From JBBQUN01 sp038212405 (GTDB lineage Bacteria; Actinomycetota; Acidimicrobiia; Acidimicrobiales; SZUA-35): a DNA stretch of 22,767 nt. Numbering within the stretch: position 1 is the stretch's first letter; each line of letters starts with the position of its first letter. The stretch is taken from assembly GCA_038212405.1 (NCBI GenBank), contig JBBQUN010000047.1, positions 1-22,767 on the forward strand, given 5' to 3'. A program made the translations under genes and the position numbers. This document shows positions 16,274 through 22,767 of the stretch, piece by piece. The notes under the pieces were generated by a model, which saw only the letters and a program-made list of their open reading frames with translations, was not told the DNA's origin and made no database searches.

Positions 16274-16309
16274 GAGGGCCAGACTCCCAGCAATGCGAGT
16301 CCGGGCCTC
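16274..16309 (+). terminator. Imperfect hairpin between clpB and purA
   Basis: GAGGGCCAGACTC (16274-16286) and GAGTCCGGGCCTC (16297-16309) pair at 11 of 13 positions around a 10-base loop. It begins 23 bases after the clpB stop and ends just before the purA promoter box. No U-run follows. Confidence 0.55.
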
Positions 16310-16319
16310 AGCACACCGC

Positions 16320-16325
16320 TAGGCT
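16320..16325 (+). promoter_or_regulatory. Candidate -10 box of purA (leaderless)
   Basis: TAGGCT ends eight bases before the GTG at 16334. There is no Shine-Dalgarno, which supports a leaderless transcript starting at or near that GTG. Confidence 0.4.
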
Positions 16326-16333
16326 TGACCAAC

Positions 16334-17611
16334 GTGCCAGCAACGATCGTGGTCGGAACTCAGTGGGGCGATGAGGGCAAGGGGAAGTTCACCGACCTCC
16401 TGTCGAAGGAAATGGCCATGGTGGTGCGCTACCAAGGGGGCCACAACGCCGGTCACACCATCGTCGTTGGTGAGGAAAAGTTTGCCATCCAGCTGATCCC
16501 GAGTGGCGTGCTCTACGACCACATCATCCCGGTGATTGGTAACGGCGTCGTCGTCGATCCGTTCGTGCTCCTTGCCGAAAAAGACATGCTCACCCGGCGC
16601 GGTGTCGATTGCTCGCGGCTCAAGGTCTCGGGCAATGCTCACCTGATCCTGCCGTATCACCAGCAGCTCGATGCGCTGCACGAGCGCCATCTTGGCAAGG
16701 CCAAGCTCGGTACCACCAAGCGAGGCATCGGTCCGGCGTATGCCGACAAGGCGATGCGTTTGGGTATCCGAGTGCAAGATCTGCTCGATGAAGACATCTT
16801 CCGTGAGAAGCTTCATGGTGCGCTGTCACACACCAACAAGGTGCTCACCAAGGTGTTCAACCGGCTTCCGGTCGATCCCGATGCGCTGGCTGACCGTGTG
16901 CTCGCCGAATGCCTCGAAGGCATCACCCCCCACATTGCTGATTCGGTCAACCTCATCCACGAGGCTCTGGACGCCGACCAGCACGTGTTGTTCGAGGGAG
17001 CGCAGGCCACATTCCTCGACCTCGATCACGGCACCTACCCGTTCGTCACGTCGAGCAATCCGATTGCTGGCGGCGCGTGCGCCGGTGCCGGCATCGGGCC
17101 GAAGGACATCACCCGGGTGGTCGGCATCGCCAAGGCCTATGTCACCCGAGTTGGATCAGGACCGTTCCCTACCGAGCTCTTCGACGCGACTGGCGAGAAG
17201 ATCGTCGACATCGGTCGTGAGTACGGCGTCAACACCGGACGGCGGCGACGCCCCGGCTGGTTCGATGCCGTCATGCTGCGTCACGCAGCACGAGTCAACG
17301 GACTGACCGAACTGGCGATCACCAAGCTCGACATTCTCGACACCTTCGACGAAATCAAGATGTGCGTTGCCTACGAGATCGACGGTGAACGTGTCGAACG
17401 GATGCCGTATCACCAGTCCGAACTGCACCGGGCCAAGCCGATCTATGAGACCTTCCCCGGCTGGAACACTGATCTCACTGCTGCCCGGCAGCCGCAGGAT
17501 CTGCACGCGAACGCCCGGTCCTACCTCCGTGCTCTCGAGGAACAGGTCGGCGTGAAAGTGACACTGGCATCAACCGGCCCCGGGCGAGACCAGTTCCTGC
17601 ACTGGGACTGA
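16334..17611 (+). CDS. purA: Adenylosuccinate synthetase
   Basis: 425 residues from GTG 16334 (MPATIVVGTQWGDEGKGKF). A TTG at 16325 would add three residues, but the GTG start matches the usual N terminus and the -10 spacing. The cytosolic enzyme joins IMP and aspartate using GTP, the first step from IMP to AMP. Visible marks are the GTP loop GTQWGDEGKGK with the catalytic Asp, the catalytic His in GGHNAGHT, KRGIGPAYADKAMR, FEGAQATFLDLDHGTYPFVTSSN, the conserved RRRRPGWFD region, and the guanine-binding end TKLDILD and ASTGPGRDQFLHW. Length is normal. No other purine gene is adjacent, and it converges with the zinc-finger gene ending at 17664. Confidence 0.97.
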   Translation: MPATIVVGTQWGDEGKGKFTDLLSKEMAMVVRYQGGHNAGHTIVVGEEKFAIQLIPSGVLYDHIIPVIGNGVVVDPFVLLAEKDMLTRRGVDCSRLKVSGNAHLILPYHQQLDALHERHLGKAKLGTTKRGIGPAYADKAMRLGIRVQDLLDEDIFREKLHGALSHTNKVLTKVFNRLPVDPDALADRVLAECLEGITPHIADSVNLIHEALDADQHVLFEGAQATFLDLDHGTYPFVTSSNPIAGGACAGAGIGPKDITRVVGIAKAYVTRVGSGPFPTELFDATGEKIVDIGREYGVNTGRRRRPGWFDAVMLRHAARVNGLTELAITKLDILDTFDEIKMCVAYEIDGERVERMPYHQSELHRAKPIYETFPGWNTDLTAARQPQDLHANARSYLRALEEQVGVKVTLASTGPGRDQFLHWD

Positions 17612-17663
17612 CATCACGGAACAAGACACGCCGGCCGGTTGGAGTGCCAGCCGATGCCGAGCA

Positions 17664-19157
17664 CTAATCCGAGCCACGGCGCTTCGGCAACGGGTCTGAC
17701 TGTCGTTCGGCCACGGGCGCCATGCCCCGCAGGAGCGGCGGAATCCAGTTGCCGTTGGCGTCGGTGTCAGCCGAAACCGATGGTGACGGTGCTGGTTGCA
17801 TCACGGCCGTGGATCGTGGAACCGACGCCGATGCGGATGCAATCGGCTGAGGTGCGACGGCTGGTGATGGTGGGCGGGGCGCAGGAGCCGAACGGGGCTC
17901 AAGATCGGACTGAGGCAACGGCGTTGGTACGCTGCGCCGCTCGATTTCCATGACGAGATCAGCGAACTGATCGGCCGCCCGCAGACGTGGGGCCTCGGAG
18001 GCGACGATCGGTGGCGTTGCCGGGGCAGACCCCGCAACCCGCACAGAGTCTTCTGGAGCAACAGACGTCTCTGGGCTCGGAGCCGTCACCGGTTGAGCCG
18101 CGAATGGATCACCGCCCGCAAATGGGTCATCGGCGATGCTGGTAGGGGTGAGGTCGGGTGCGCTCTGCCACTCAAAGCTGGCAGCGGCACCGTGATTGCT
18201 TTGCTGGGTTGCAGGAAACGAGACATCGAGCGTTGCTGGGCCGGATGAGGCAGGACTGGAGGCGGAGACAGCGAACGGATCTGCTCGAAACTGGTCGCTG
18301 TGGTTCGCTTCATTGGCTACCGGCTGGTGGGCCGTTGGCGCTGGCTGCTGAACGGGTAGCGGGAACGTTGTTTGGTCCTGATGCGGTGTCGATGTTGCTG
18401 ACCGAAGGCGATCAACGAGTGACCCCAATGCCACTTCGGTCGAAAGAGCGGGCTGCGAGATCCCTGCTGCGAACATCGGTAGGTCCAATGCCTGGTCTGC
18501 CGAAGGGCATTCACGGGCGTCGGGTGTCTCGAGCGGAGAAGCGGCAGGAGAGGTCTGATCTTGTTCGAATGACTCGCCGGTCTCTGATTGTGGCAACGCG
18601 TCGCTCGTCGCCGGCGTGGATGCTGGTAAATCGAGGGCGCCGCTTTCGATGAGCGACGTTGCCGGTGTCGATCGACGATTGCCGACAACGGGGGACGCCG
18701 TCAGGGTCATGAACTCGTCATCACTCGGCTCGTTGATCGATTCCAGTGCCTCGTTCCCGGAGTCGACTTCGGGGTCATCGCCCTTTCGACGAAACCCGAA
18801 GCGCCGCTTTGAGCCTTGGTCCTCATGCGGATTGTCAGCGTCCTCGGTGACCGTGACGAGCGGTTCATCAGCGTGGTAGTCAGCCTCTTCGTCGAAGAAC
18901 TGAAATCCCTTGGCAGTCCGCGTCGTCTTCGCCTCGGCGAGCGCCTCACGGGCTCGACCGAGTTGGGCTTTGGAGGGCCGCGGTTTCGTGGATTTGGATC
19001 CTCTGACTCCGCTGTTGACGATCGCACACTCTCGACAGATCTGTTGACCTTTGCGGCCGCGGGTATGGATCAAACAAGAACGACAGAACTCATCGCCGCA
19101 GAATTCGCAGATGTCATCAGCATGATCGAGAGGATCAGCAGTGCAGCGGCCATTCAT
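17664..19157 (-). CDS. Zinc-finger (B-box-like) protein with a long disordered Ser/Pro/Ala-rich tail, function unknown
   Basis: 497 residues from ATG 19157. A longer frame reaches 19277, but that start lies inside the loop of a 16-bp terminator, so it is rejected. The first ~50 residues form a treble-clef or B-box-like finger: Cys5, His12, CEFC (17-20), CRSC (25-28), His31 and CREC (41-44), ending AIVNSGVRG. Small actinobacterial proteins with FCxxC and CxxCAxxxAGVR patterns have the same layout. A charged stretch follows with KSTKPRPSKAQLGRAREALAEAK and KRRFGFRRKGDD. Then come roughly 330 residues of low-complexity Ser, Pro, Ala, Thr and Gln without membrane segments. The end reads NGNWIPPLLRGMAP before a basic tail. 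It could be a scaffold or a regulator binding protein partners through the finger; neither is proven. Confidence 0.72.
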   Translation of the reverse strand: MNGRCTADPLDHADDICEFCGDEFCRSCLIHTRGRKGQQICRECAIVNSGVRGSKSTKPRPSKAQLGRAREALAEAKTTRTAKGFQFFDEEADYHADEPLVTVTEDADNPHEDQGSKRRFGFRRKGDDPEVDSGNEALESINEPSDDEFMTLTASPVVGNRRSTPATSLIESGALDLPASTPATSDALPQSETGESFEQDQTSPAASPLETPDARECPSADQALDLPMFAAGISQPALSTEVALGSLVDRLRSATSTPHQDQTTFPLPVQQPAPTAHQPVANEANHSDQFRADPFAVSASSPASSGPATLDVSFPATQQSNHGAAASFEWQSAPDLTPTSIADDPFAGGDPFAAQPVTAPSPETSVAPEDSVRVAGSAPATPPIVASEAPRLRAADQFADLVMEIERRSVPTPLPQSDLEPRSAPAPRPPSPAVAPQPIASASASVPRSTAVMQPAPSPSVSADTDANGNWIPPLLRGMAPVAERQSDPLPKRRGSD

Positions 19158-19258
19158 GTCGATCAGGACTCCGTCGTAGAAGAGGGGTTGCCGAGAGATC
19201 GACGCGATGATGGAGTGGCTTGAGGAAGTTTCCTGTTCGGATCGATGTTGGGAGAAAC

Positions 19259-19296
19259 GCGAAGAGGGCGGACCCACCGCGGTCCGCCCTCTTCGC
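19259..19296 (-). terminator. Very strong 16-bp terminator hairpin
   Basis: GCGAAGAGGGCGGACC (19259-19274) pairs perfectly with GGTCCGCCCTCTTCGC (19281-19296) around a 6-base loop. On the minus strand it is followed by GTTTCTCCC, a modest U-run. It lies 20 bases after the stop of the 135-residue gene and ends that transcript before the zinc-finger gene begins. Confidence 0.88.
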
Positions 19297-19316
19297 TGGT
19301 ATCCATCGGGCTCTGG

Positions 19317-19724
19317 TCAGGCGGACCGACTGACCCCCGCCGCCTTGAGCGTCTTTGCTGAAACACCAAGCTCTCGGAAGGCACTGTAGGAAATACCTTT
19401 GCGTTCGGCGTAGCTTCTCGCTACTTCAGCGAACGATTGCTCCAGTGCTTCGAGGTCGTTGTCCGACTCGAGTCGCTCGAGTTCTTCTTCGAGATCAATA
19501 CGCTCCTGGGTGAGTTGGAGGCGTTTCAGAGGGTCGACCTCGGGAAGCTCTCTTGCAATGGCGGTGAGTCGGTTCTTGATGGAATCCGGTGTCCGCTTTC
19601 TGCCACGCTTTGGTCGGTGTGCGTCGAGTGCTTCAAGGTAGCTTCGAACGATTCGACCTTCGGCCCTTCCTTGGGCGAGTGCATCCTTGTGCTCTTGTGA
19701 CATTGAGGTTGATGGCGGTGTCAT
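19317..19724 (-). CDS. Conserved actinobacterial protein of unknown function (helical, basic KRGRKRTPDSI motif)
   Basis: 135 residues from ATG 19724; ATG 19703 (MSQEHKDALAQG) is a possible shorter start, and neither has a clear ribosome site. I recognise the layout from widespread actinobacterial proteins: EHKDALAQGRAEGRIVRSYLEAL, the basic patch HRPKRGRKRTPDSIKNRL, a coiled coil (ELPEVDPLKRLQLTQERIDLEEELERLES) and a conserved C-terminal helix-turn-helix-like end (SYAERKGISYSAFRELGVSAKTLKAAGVSRS). That end resembles a DNA-binding helix pair, with the basic patch nearby, so nucleic-acid binding is a reasonable guess. The function is not known to me. It is monocistronic: a strong terminator follows and the tRNA terminator lies upstream. 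Confidence 0.82.
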   Translation of the reverse strand: MTPPSTSMSQEHKDALAQGRAEGRIVRSYLEALDAHRPKRGRKRTPDSIKNRLTAIARELPEVDPLKRLQLTQERIDLEEELERLESDNDLEALEQSFAEVARSYAERKGISYSAFRELGVSAKTLKAAGVSRSA

Positions 19725-19935
19725 GCTCGTAAGTCAACACCATGCAAACCGGCGAGCAAACACTGAGCGAATGAATGTCGAAAGAATCGTTCCATTCAGT
19801 ACTTGGAGCTTGTCTATTCATCGATCACCATTGATACTCCAGAACGTCGGCGTCATATTCGCAGCGTCGCCGTCGGGGCGACACCGAAAAACCTGATGCC
19901 GTCGTATGTCGCTGGCAACGGATCAAACGAAAACT

Positions 19936-19971
19936 GAACCAGGTCAGAACCGGAAGGCTCTGACCTGGTTC
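19936..19971 (-). terminator. Terminator of the tRNA Glu-Asp-Phe transcript
   Basis: A 13-bp perfect stem, GAACCAGGTCAGA (19936-19948) with TCTGACCTGGTTC (19959-19971), has a 10-base loop. On the minus strand it is followed by GTTTTCGTTTGATC, a U-rich tail. It lies 28 bases beyond the 3' end of tRNA-Phe. The remaining gap 19725-19935 shows nothing else I can name. Confidence 0.88.
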
Positions 19972-19998
19972 TCACTCTGCTTGCGCAGCTGTGTTGTG

Positions 19999-20071
19999 TG
20001 GTCGGGACCGGCGTCGATCCGGTGACCTACCGCTTTTCAGGCGGTCGCTCTGCCAACTGAGCTACCCGACC
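19999..20071 (-). tRNA. tRNA-Phe (GAA)
   Basis: A 73-base cloverleaf: acceptor GGTCGGG with CCCGACC, D arm GCTC-AGTTGGCA-GAGC, anticodon stem ACCGC/GCGGT with loop CTGAAAA (anticodon GAA), T stem ACCGG/CCGGT with loop ATCGACG, discriminator A. The T loop begins with A rather than T. CCA is not encoded. Confidence 0.95.
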
Positions 20072-20076
20072 GGGTT

Positions 20077-20096
20077 CCTTCGGAGAGTTCCGAAGG
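20077..20096. other. Hairpin in the spacer between tRNA-Asp and tRNA-Phe
   Basis: CCTTCGGA (20077-20084) pairs perfectly with TCCGAAGG (20089-20096) around a 4-base loop, ending five bases before the 5' end of tRNA-Phe. It may mark a processing point of the polycistronic tRNA precursor. A smaller one, GAAACC-CGAAA-GGTTTC (20134-20150), directly follows the 3' end of tRNA-Asp. Confidence 0.7.
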
Positions 20097-20152
20097 ATTG
20101 CTTGGGAGTTACGCCACCAGGCGAAATCTCCAAGAAACCCGAAAGGTTTCAG

Positions 20153-20227
20153 CGGTCCCGACGAGATTTGAACTCGCGACCTCCGCCTTGACAGGGCGGC
20201 GTGCACTCCAGACTGCACTACGGGACC
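20153..20227 (-). tRNA. tRNA-Asp (GTC)
   Basis: A 75-base cloverleaf: acceptor GGTCCCG with CGGGACC, D arm GTGC-AGTCTGGA-GTGC, anticodon loop CTGTCAA (anticodon GTC) on a GCCGC-type stem, T arm GCGAG-TTCAAAT-CTCGT, discriminator G. CCA is not encoded. Confidence 0.95.
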
Positions 20228-20278
20228 TCTTGGAAACCACATCGTATGGCAAGTCGATGTGGGATTGCTTGTATTGCG

Positions 20279-20351
20279 CACCCCCAACGGGATTCAAACC
20301 CGTGTTCCTGCCGTGAAAGGGCAGTGTCCTAGGCCGCTGAACGATGGGGGC
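20279..20351 (-). tRNA. tRNA-Glu (TTC)
   Basis: A 73-base cloverleaf: acceptor GCCCCCA with TGGGGGT (first pair G-U, as in other actinobacterial tRNA-Glu), D arm with AGCGGCCTAGGAC, anticodon stem CTGCC/GGCAG with loop CTTTCAC (anticodon TTC), T arm ACGGG-TTTGAAT-CCCGT. CCA is not encoded. It is the first of three tRNAs in the minus-strand transcript. Confidence 0.95.
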
Positions 20352-20387
20352 CAGTGAGACCAGGCTCATGCCCGTGAAGGCCGGGAC

Positions 20388-20393
20388 AATCTA
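20388..20393 (-). promoter_or_regulatory. Candidate -10 box of the tRNA cluster
   Basis: TAGATT on the minus strand lies 36 bases upstream of the 5' end of tRNA-Glu, giving a leader of about 30 bases to be removed by RNase P. I see no good -35 at the usual spacing. Confidence 0.4.
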
Positions 20394-20485
20394 GCACCGT
20401 GCGGCGAAAGCACCACCTGGTCGATGGCATTTTTCGAGCGATCTGCAAGTTCGAGCAAAAGTCGACATGCAGCCCGGGGCATCGT

Positions 20486-20950
20486 TCAATCGGGAAGCCC
20501 CGAACGTAGTGCCCCGACGATGGACTCGAGCAGGACTCCGAGCACGTGGTAGAGCTCGAGGCCACCGGCACGAGGGTCATCCTCATCGAGCTCATGGTCG
20601 TCCTCGCTGACATCGAGCAGGGTGCCCAGCACCAGCCGCAGATCATTGATGACATGCATCCATGACAGGACGGTTTCCTCGTCGACTCTTCCCTCGCCCG
20701 CCGACTCGATCACCCGTTCGACGTTGACTCGGCGTTGCTCGATCAGCTCGCCACGAGCAAGAATTTGATAGCCGGCGTCGCGCTCAGGATCATCGGGGTA
20801 CGCCGTAGGGAAGAGGCGCTTCAGCTCGGGCCGGTCATCATCGAGCATTGCCTCGAGCTGGCTGGCGAGACCGACGACGAGTTCCACGAGATGGTCGGGG
20901 AACTCGATGGAGAACGTGCCATCACGATGGGTCTTGACCAGCTCGAACAT
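20486..20950 (-). CDS. DUF2017 family protein
   Basis: 154 residues from ATG 20950 (MFELVKTHRDGTFSIEF), with GAGGT between the clpS stop and the ATG; the gap to clpS is only eight bases. The protein is helical and acidic: FPDHLVELVVGLASQLEAML, then LFPTAYPDDPERDAGYQILARGELIEQRR, RVDEETVLSWMHVINDLRLVLGTLLDV, and an end LELYHVLGVLLESIVGALR. This is the DUF2017 layout. In actinobacteria this family regularly follows clpS, which suggests a role linked to ClpS-dependent proteolysis, though I know of no proven function. Confidence 0.85.
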   Translation of the reverse strand: MFELVKTHRDGTFSIEFPDHLVELVVGLASQLEAMLDDDRPELKRLFPTAYPDDPERDAGYQILARGELIEQRRVNVERVIESAGEGRVDEETVLSWMHVINDLRLVLGTLLDVSEDDHELDEDDPRAGGLELYHVLGVLLESIVGALRSGLPD

Positions 20951-20958
20951 AGGTGACC

Positions 20959-21258
20959 TCAGTCGTCTTGTTGGAGTGTGGCCCACAGCCCGTGACCGTG
21001 CAGGCGATGGACGTCTCGTTCGGCGTCGGTGCGGCTCCCACTCGAAACCACGGCGCGACCTTTCTCGTGGACGTCCATCATGAGCTTGTCCGCCTTGGTC
21101 TTGGAATAGCCGAAGACCTTCTGGAAGATGAACGAAACGTACGACATCAAATTGATCGGGTCGTTCCACACCAGAACGATCCACGGTCGGTCCTGATCGG
21201 TGCGCTCGTCGATGTCGACGTCGGGCTCGAGTACTTCGAGTGGCGACGATTCGGTCAT
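20959..21258 (-). CDS. clpS: ATP-dependent Clp protease adaptor ClpS
   Basis: 99 residues from ATG 21258, which overlaps the ctaA stop (ATGA). ClpS binds proteins with destabilising N-terminal residues and hands them to ClpC/ClpA for degradation. After a ~25-residue acidic extension that inserts into the Clp unfoldase, the core reads WIVLVWNDPINLMSYVSFIF (with the Asn-Asp of the N-degron pocket), KADKLMMDVHEKGRAVVSSG (with the pocket His) and ERDVHRLHGHGLWATLQ, the usual actinobacterial end. Length is normal. It lies between ctaA and a DUF2017 gene; the coupling to ctaA is the odd part. Confidence 0.95.
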   Translation of the reverse strand: MTESSPLEVLEPDVDIDERTDQDRPWIVLVWNDPINLMSYVSFIFQKVFGYSKTKADKLMMDVHEKGRAVVSSGSRTDAERDVHRLHGHGLWATLQQDD

Positions 21259-22229
21259 CGAGTGCCCGCTCCACTTGCGGCCCGGGGCTGTTGTTCGGAG
21301 ACCACCGAGGGATCTCGACTGAAGATCGACAAGTGCGTCCAAAGGAGAACAACGAACACGACAACCGATCCAAAGACATGGAGTTCGACGAGACCTGCGG
21401 GGACGCCGGTGAAATATTGGAGGTAGCCGACAGCACCCTGGAGAAGCAGTGCTCCGAGCGACAGGGACGCAAGCCTCGAAAGGTCTTGGTTCGGAGTCGT
21501 CTGCCGCTGGAGTCGAACGACGAGGATGAGAACGAGAGCGACGCACAGCCAAGCGGCGACACTGTGGACCTCGACGATCGACCTGAGCTCGAATGGCAAA
21601 CGATCGACATCGGGGTCGCCGCTGTGAGGTCCGGTTCCAGTGACCAACGTGCCGATCATCATGACGACCACAGCCCAAGCAACGGCAATGCGGCTCACCT
21701 GCACTGTTCGTTGATCAACGAGGGGTCGCGACGGTCCTTCGGCTGAGCGATTGCGGTCGAGGACGATCAGCGCATTCCAAAGGAGCACGATCGACAAGAG
21801 GAAGTGAGCTGCCACGAACAGAGGGTGAAGATCAACGAGAACGGTTGCGCCGCCGAGCAGGATCTGGGCAATCACGCCAGCGACCAAACCCCATGCCCAA
21901 AGGATCAGATCGGGGCGGCGCGGAGTGCGGCGATAGGCAAACAGCACTGCTGCGCCGACGCCAAACCCGACAGCACCGGAAAGCAGACGGTTGCCGAACT
22001 CGATCCAGGCGTGGAAGCCGAGTTCAGGTACGAGACGATCCTCGCTGCACGTGGGCCAGTCTTCGCAGCCGAGTCCCGAGCCGGTGAGTCGAACCGCAGC
22101 GCCAGTGAGGATGATGCCGGCGAGTAGCAGTGTCGCGATGACGACCACGCGCTGGTACCTCTCGGGACTGATCCCTGACCGAGCGCCGTCGTAGTGGTCA
22201 GAGAGCGAGCGCGCCAGATCGTCAGGCAT
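21255..22229 (-). CDS. ctaA: Heme A synthase (CtaA / COX15)
   Basis: 324 residues from ATG 22229. A longer in-frame start to 22364 exists but would begin three bases from the divergent ctaB, and TACCGT seven bases before the ATG fits a leaderless start. The membrane enzyme converts heme O to heme A for aa3-type cytochrome oxidase. About eight membrane helices are visible. Marks are LTGSGLGCEDWPTC with the loop cysteines Cys55 and Cys61, HAWIEFGNRLLSG (His73, Glu77), HPLFVAAHFLLS with the second His pair, EVHSVAAWLC and ELHVFGSVVV in the second half. It is divergent from ctaB, which makes its substrate. It overlaps clpS by four bases. Confidence 0.94.
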   Translation of the reverse strand: MPDDLARSLSDHYDGARSGISPERYQRVVVIATLLLAGIILTGAAVRLTGSGLGCEDWPTCSEDRLVPELGFHAWIEFGNRLLSGAVGFGVGAAVLFAYRRTPRRPDLILWAWGLVAGVIAQILLGGATVLVDLHPLFVAAHFLLSIVLLWNALIVLDRNRSAEGPSRPLVDQRTVQVSRIAVAWAVVVMMIGTLVTGTGPHSGDPDVDRLPFELRSIVEVHSVAAWLCVALVLILVVRLQRQTTPNQDLSRLASLSLGALLLQGAVGYLQYFTGVPAGLVELHVFGSVVVFVVLLWTHLSIFSRDPSVVSEQQPRAASGAGTR

Positions 22230-22236
22230 GGGCGCA

Positions 22237-22242
22237 ACGGTA
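22237..22242 (-). promoter_or_regulatory. Candidate -10 box of ctaA (leaderless)
   Basis: TACCGT on the minus strand ends seven bases before the ATG at 22229, with no Shine-Dalgarno. The identical hexamer lies before the Fe-S oxidoreductase gene at 2280. Confidence 0.4.
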
Positions 22243-22352
22243 GTGGAAGAGTGAACAAATCGATGGATCGGTGAGGGGCGGCGGCGGAGGCCAACACGTT
22301 CGCGATTCCCGCCGTCTGTCACATCGCCTTTCTGGTCCGGTTCCGGGAGGGC

Positions 22353-22358
22353 TACCCT
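22353..22358 (+). promoter_or_regulatory. Candidate -10 box of ctaB (leaderless)
   Basis: TACCCT ends eight bases before the GTG at 22367. A GGGAGG lies upstream of it, too far from the GTG to act as its ribosome site. Confidence 0.38.
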
Positions 22359-22366
22359 GGCCAACG

Positions 22367-22767
22367 GTGTTGATCACGGTCGCTTCTCAATCCAGAGTTC
22401 GAGCCTTTGTCGCGTTGACGAAACCTCGCATCATCGAGCTGTTGTTGGTCAGCACCGTTCCAACGATGGTGCTCGCCCAGCGCGGTCTACCCGACCTGTG
22501 GCTCATGGTCGCAACAGTCATCGGTGGCACGTTGTCCGCCGGTGGAGCCAACGCGATCAACATGTACGTCGACCGCGACATCGACGCCAAGATGGAGCGA
22601 ACCAAGGGCCGACCACTCGTCACGGGCGAGTTGCAGCCAACCGAGGCGCTGGTTTTCGCCATCGGGCTCGAGGTGGTGTCGTTTGTCTGGCTCTGGGGCT
22701 TCGTGAATCTCCTCAGTGCGGTTCTCGCCGTCGCTGCGTGCCTCTTCTACGTCTTCGTCTACACGCT
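22367..22767 (+). CDS. ctaB: Protoheme IX farnesyltransferase (heme O synthase), partial at right edge
   Basis: The first ~133 residues are visible from GTG 22367 (reading VLITVASQSRVRAFVALTKPR); the gene continues beyond the window. The membrane UbiA-family enzyme adds a farnesyl group to heme B to make heme O. ALTKPRIIELLLVSTVPTM is the family N terminus. GGANAINMYVDRDID contains the first Asp-rich prenyl-diphosphate site, Asn65-x3-Asp69-x3-Asp73, followed by the diagnostic MERTKGRPLVTGEL. Two further membrane segments follow. It is divergent from ctaA across a 137-base gap that holds both promoters. Confidence 0.94.
   Translation, partial: MLITVASQSRVRAFVALTKPRIIELLLVSTVPTMVLAQRGLPDLWLMVATVIGGTLSAGGANAINMYVDRDIDAKMERTKGRPLVTGELQPTEALVFAIGLEVVSFVWLWGFVNLLSAVLAVAACLFYVFVYT

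Noticed and set aside
19158..19277. A 40-residue N-terminal extension of the zinc-finger protein
   Set aside because: Its start would lie inside the loop of a 16-bp terminator hairpin, and the extra residues are low-complexity.
20951..21610. A long minus-strand N-terminal extension of the DUF2017 frame through clpS
   Set aside because: The extension overlaps clpS and ctaA in another frame, and its sequence is Ser/Arg-rich and unlike the family; the ATG at 20950 has a ribosome site and the family's usual N terminus.

Overview
The window looks like a high-GC Actinobacteriota chromosome, most likely class Acidimicrobiia; that placement is inference. It rests on the dense GC-rich coding, GTG starts, an HspR-type dnaK-grpE-dnaJ-hspR-clpB cluster, a short Gram-positive-type DnaK, an EtfD-like membrane Fe-S oxidoreductase, and ClpS followed by a DUF2017 protein. 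Nearly all of it is core chromosome. I see no insertion sequence, phage gene, integrase, CRISPR array or rRNA.

Layout. (1) 1-2269, minus: a membrane Fe-S (CCG-domain) oxidoreductase that runs off the left edge. (2) 2468-4911, plus: a winged-helix regulator with a half-length receiver-like N terminus, then the ammonium transporter Amt and its PII partner GlnK. (3) 4912-5301: a short region with tandem 14-mers, a UUCG-capped terminator, two palindromes, an 8-codon ORF behind a near-perfect Shine-Dalgarno, and a GC hairpin. (4) 5302-7503, minus: an MFS exporter and a secreted HEXXH protein with a Thr/Ala/Pro linker. (5) 7606-9264, plus: phosphoglycerate mutase GpmI. (6) 9393-16251, plus: a heat-shock cluster with a candidate HspR operator in front of dnaK and four back-to-back hairpins between grpE and dnaJ. 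(7) 16334-17611, plus: purA. (8) 17664-19724, minus: a zinc-finger protein with a long disordered tail and a small conserved actinobacterial protein, separated by a strong terminator. (9) 19936-20393, minus: a tRNA Glu-Asp-Phe cluster with terminator. (10) 20486-22229, minus: ctaA-clpS-DUF2017, tightly packed. (11) 22367 to the right edge, plus: ctaB, divergent from ctaA.

How the genes work together. Amt and GlnK form a nitrogen-uptake module. DnaK/GrpE/DnaJ and ClpB form a disaggregation and refolding machine whose repressor, HspR, is encoded in the same cluster. CtaB and CtaA make heme O and then heme A for cytochrome oxidase. ClpS delivers N-degron substrates to a Clp protease whose subunits are not in this window. 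Several genes start a few bases after a TANNNT box with no Shine-Dalgarno, which suggests frequent leaderless transcripts.

The most unusual element is the 5127-5284 mini-locus. It has a palindromic operator-like site, a strong ribosome binding site, an octapeptide ORF (MREGVSWF) and a terminator-like hairpin, next to an MFS exporter. Next are the grpE-dnaJ hairpin array and the truncated-receiver regulator upstream of amt-glnK.
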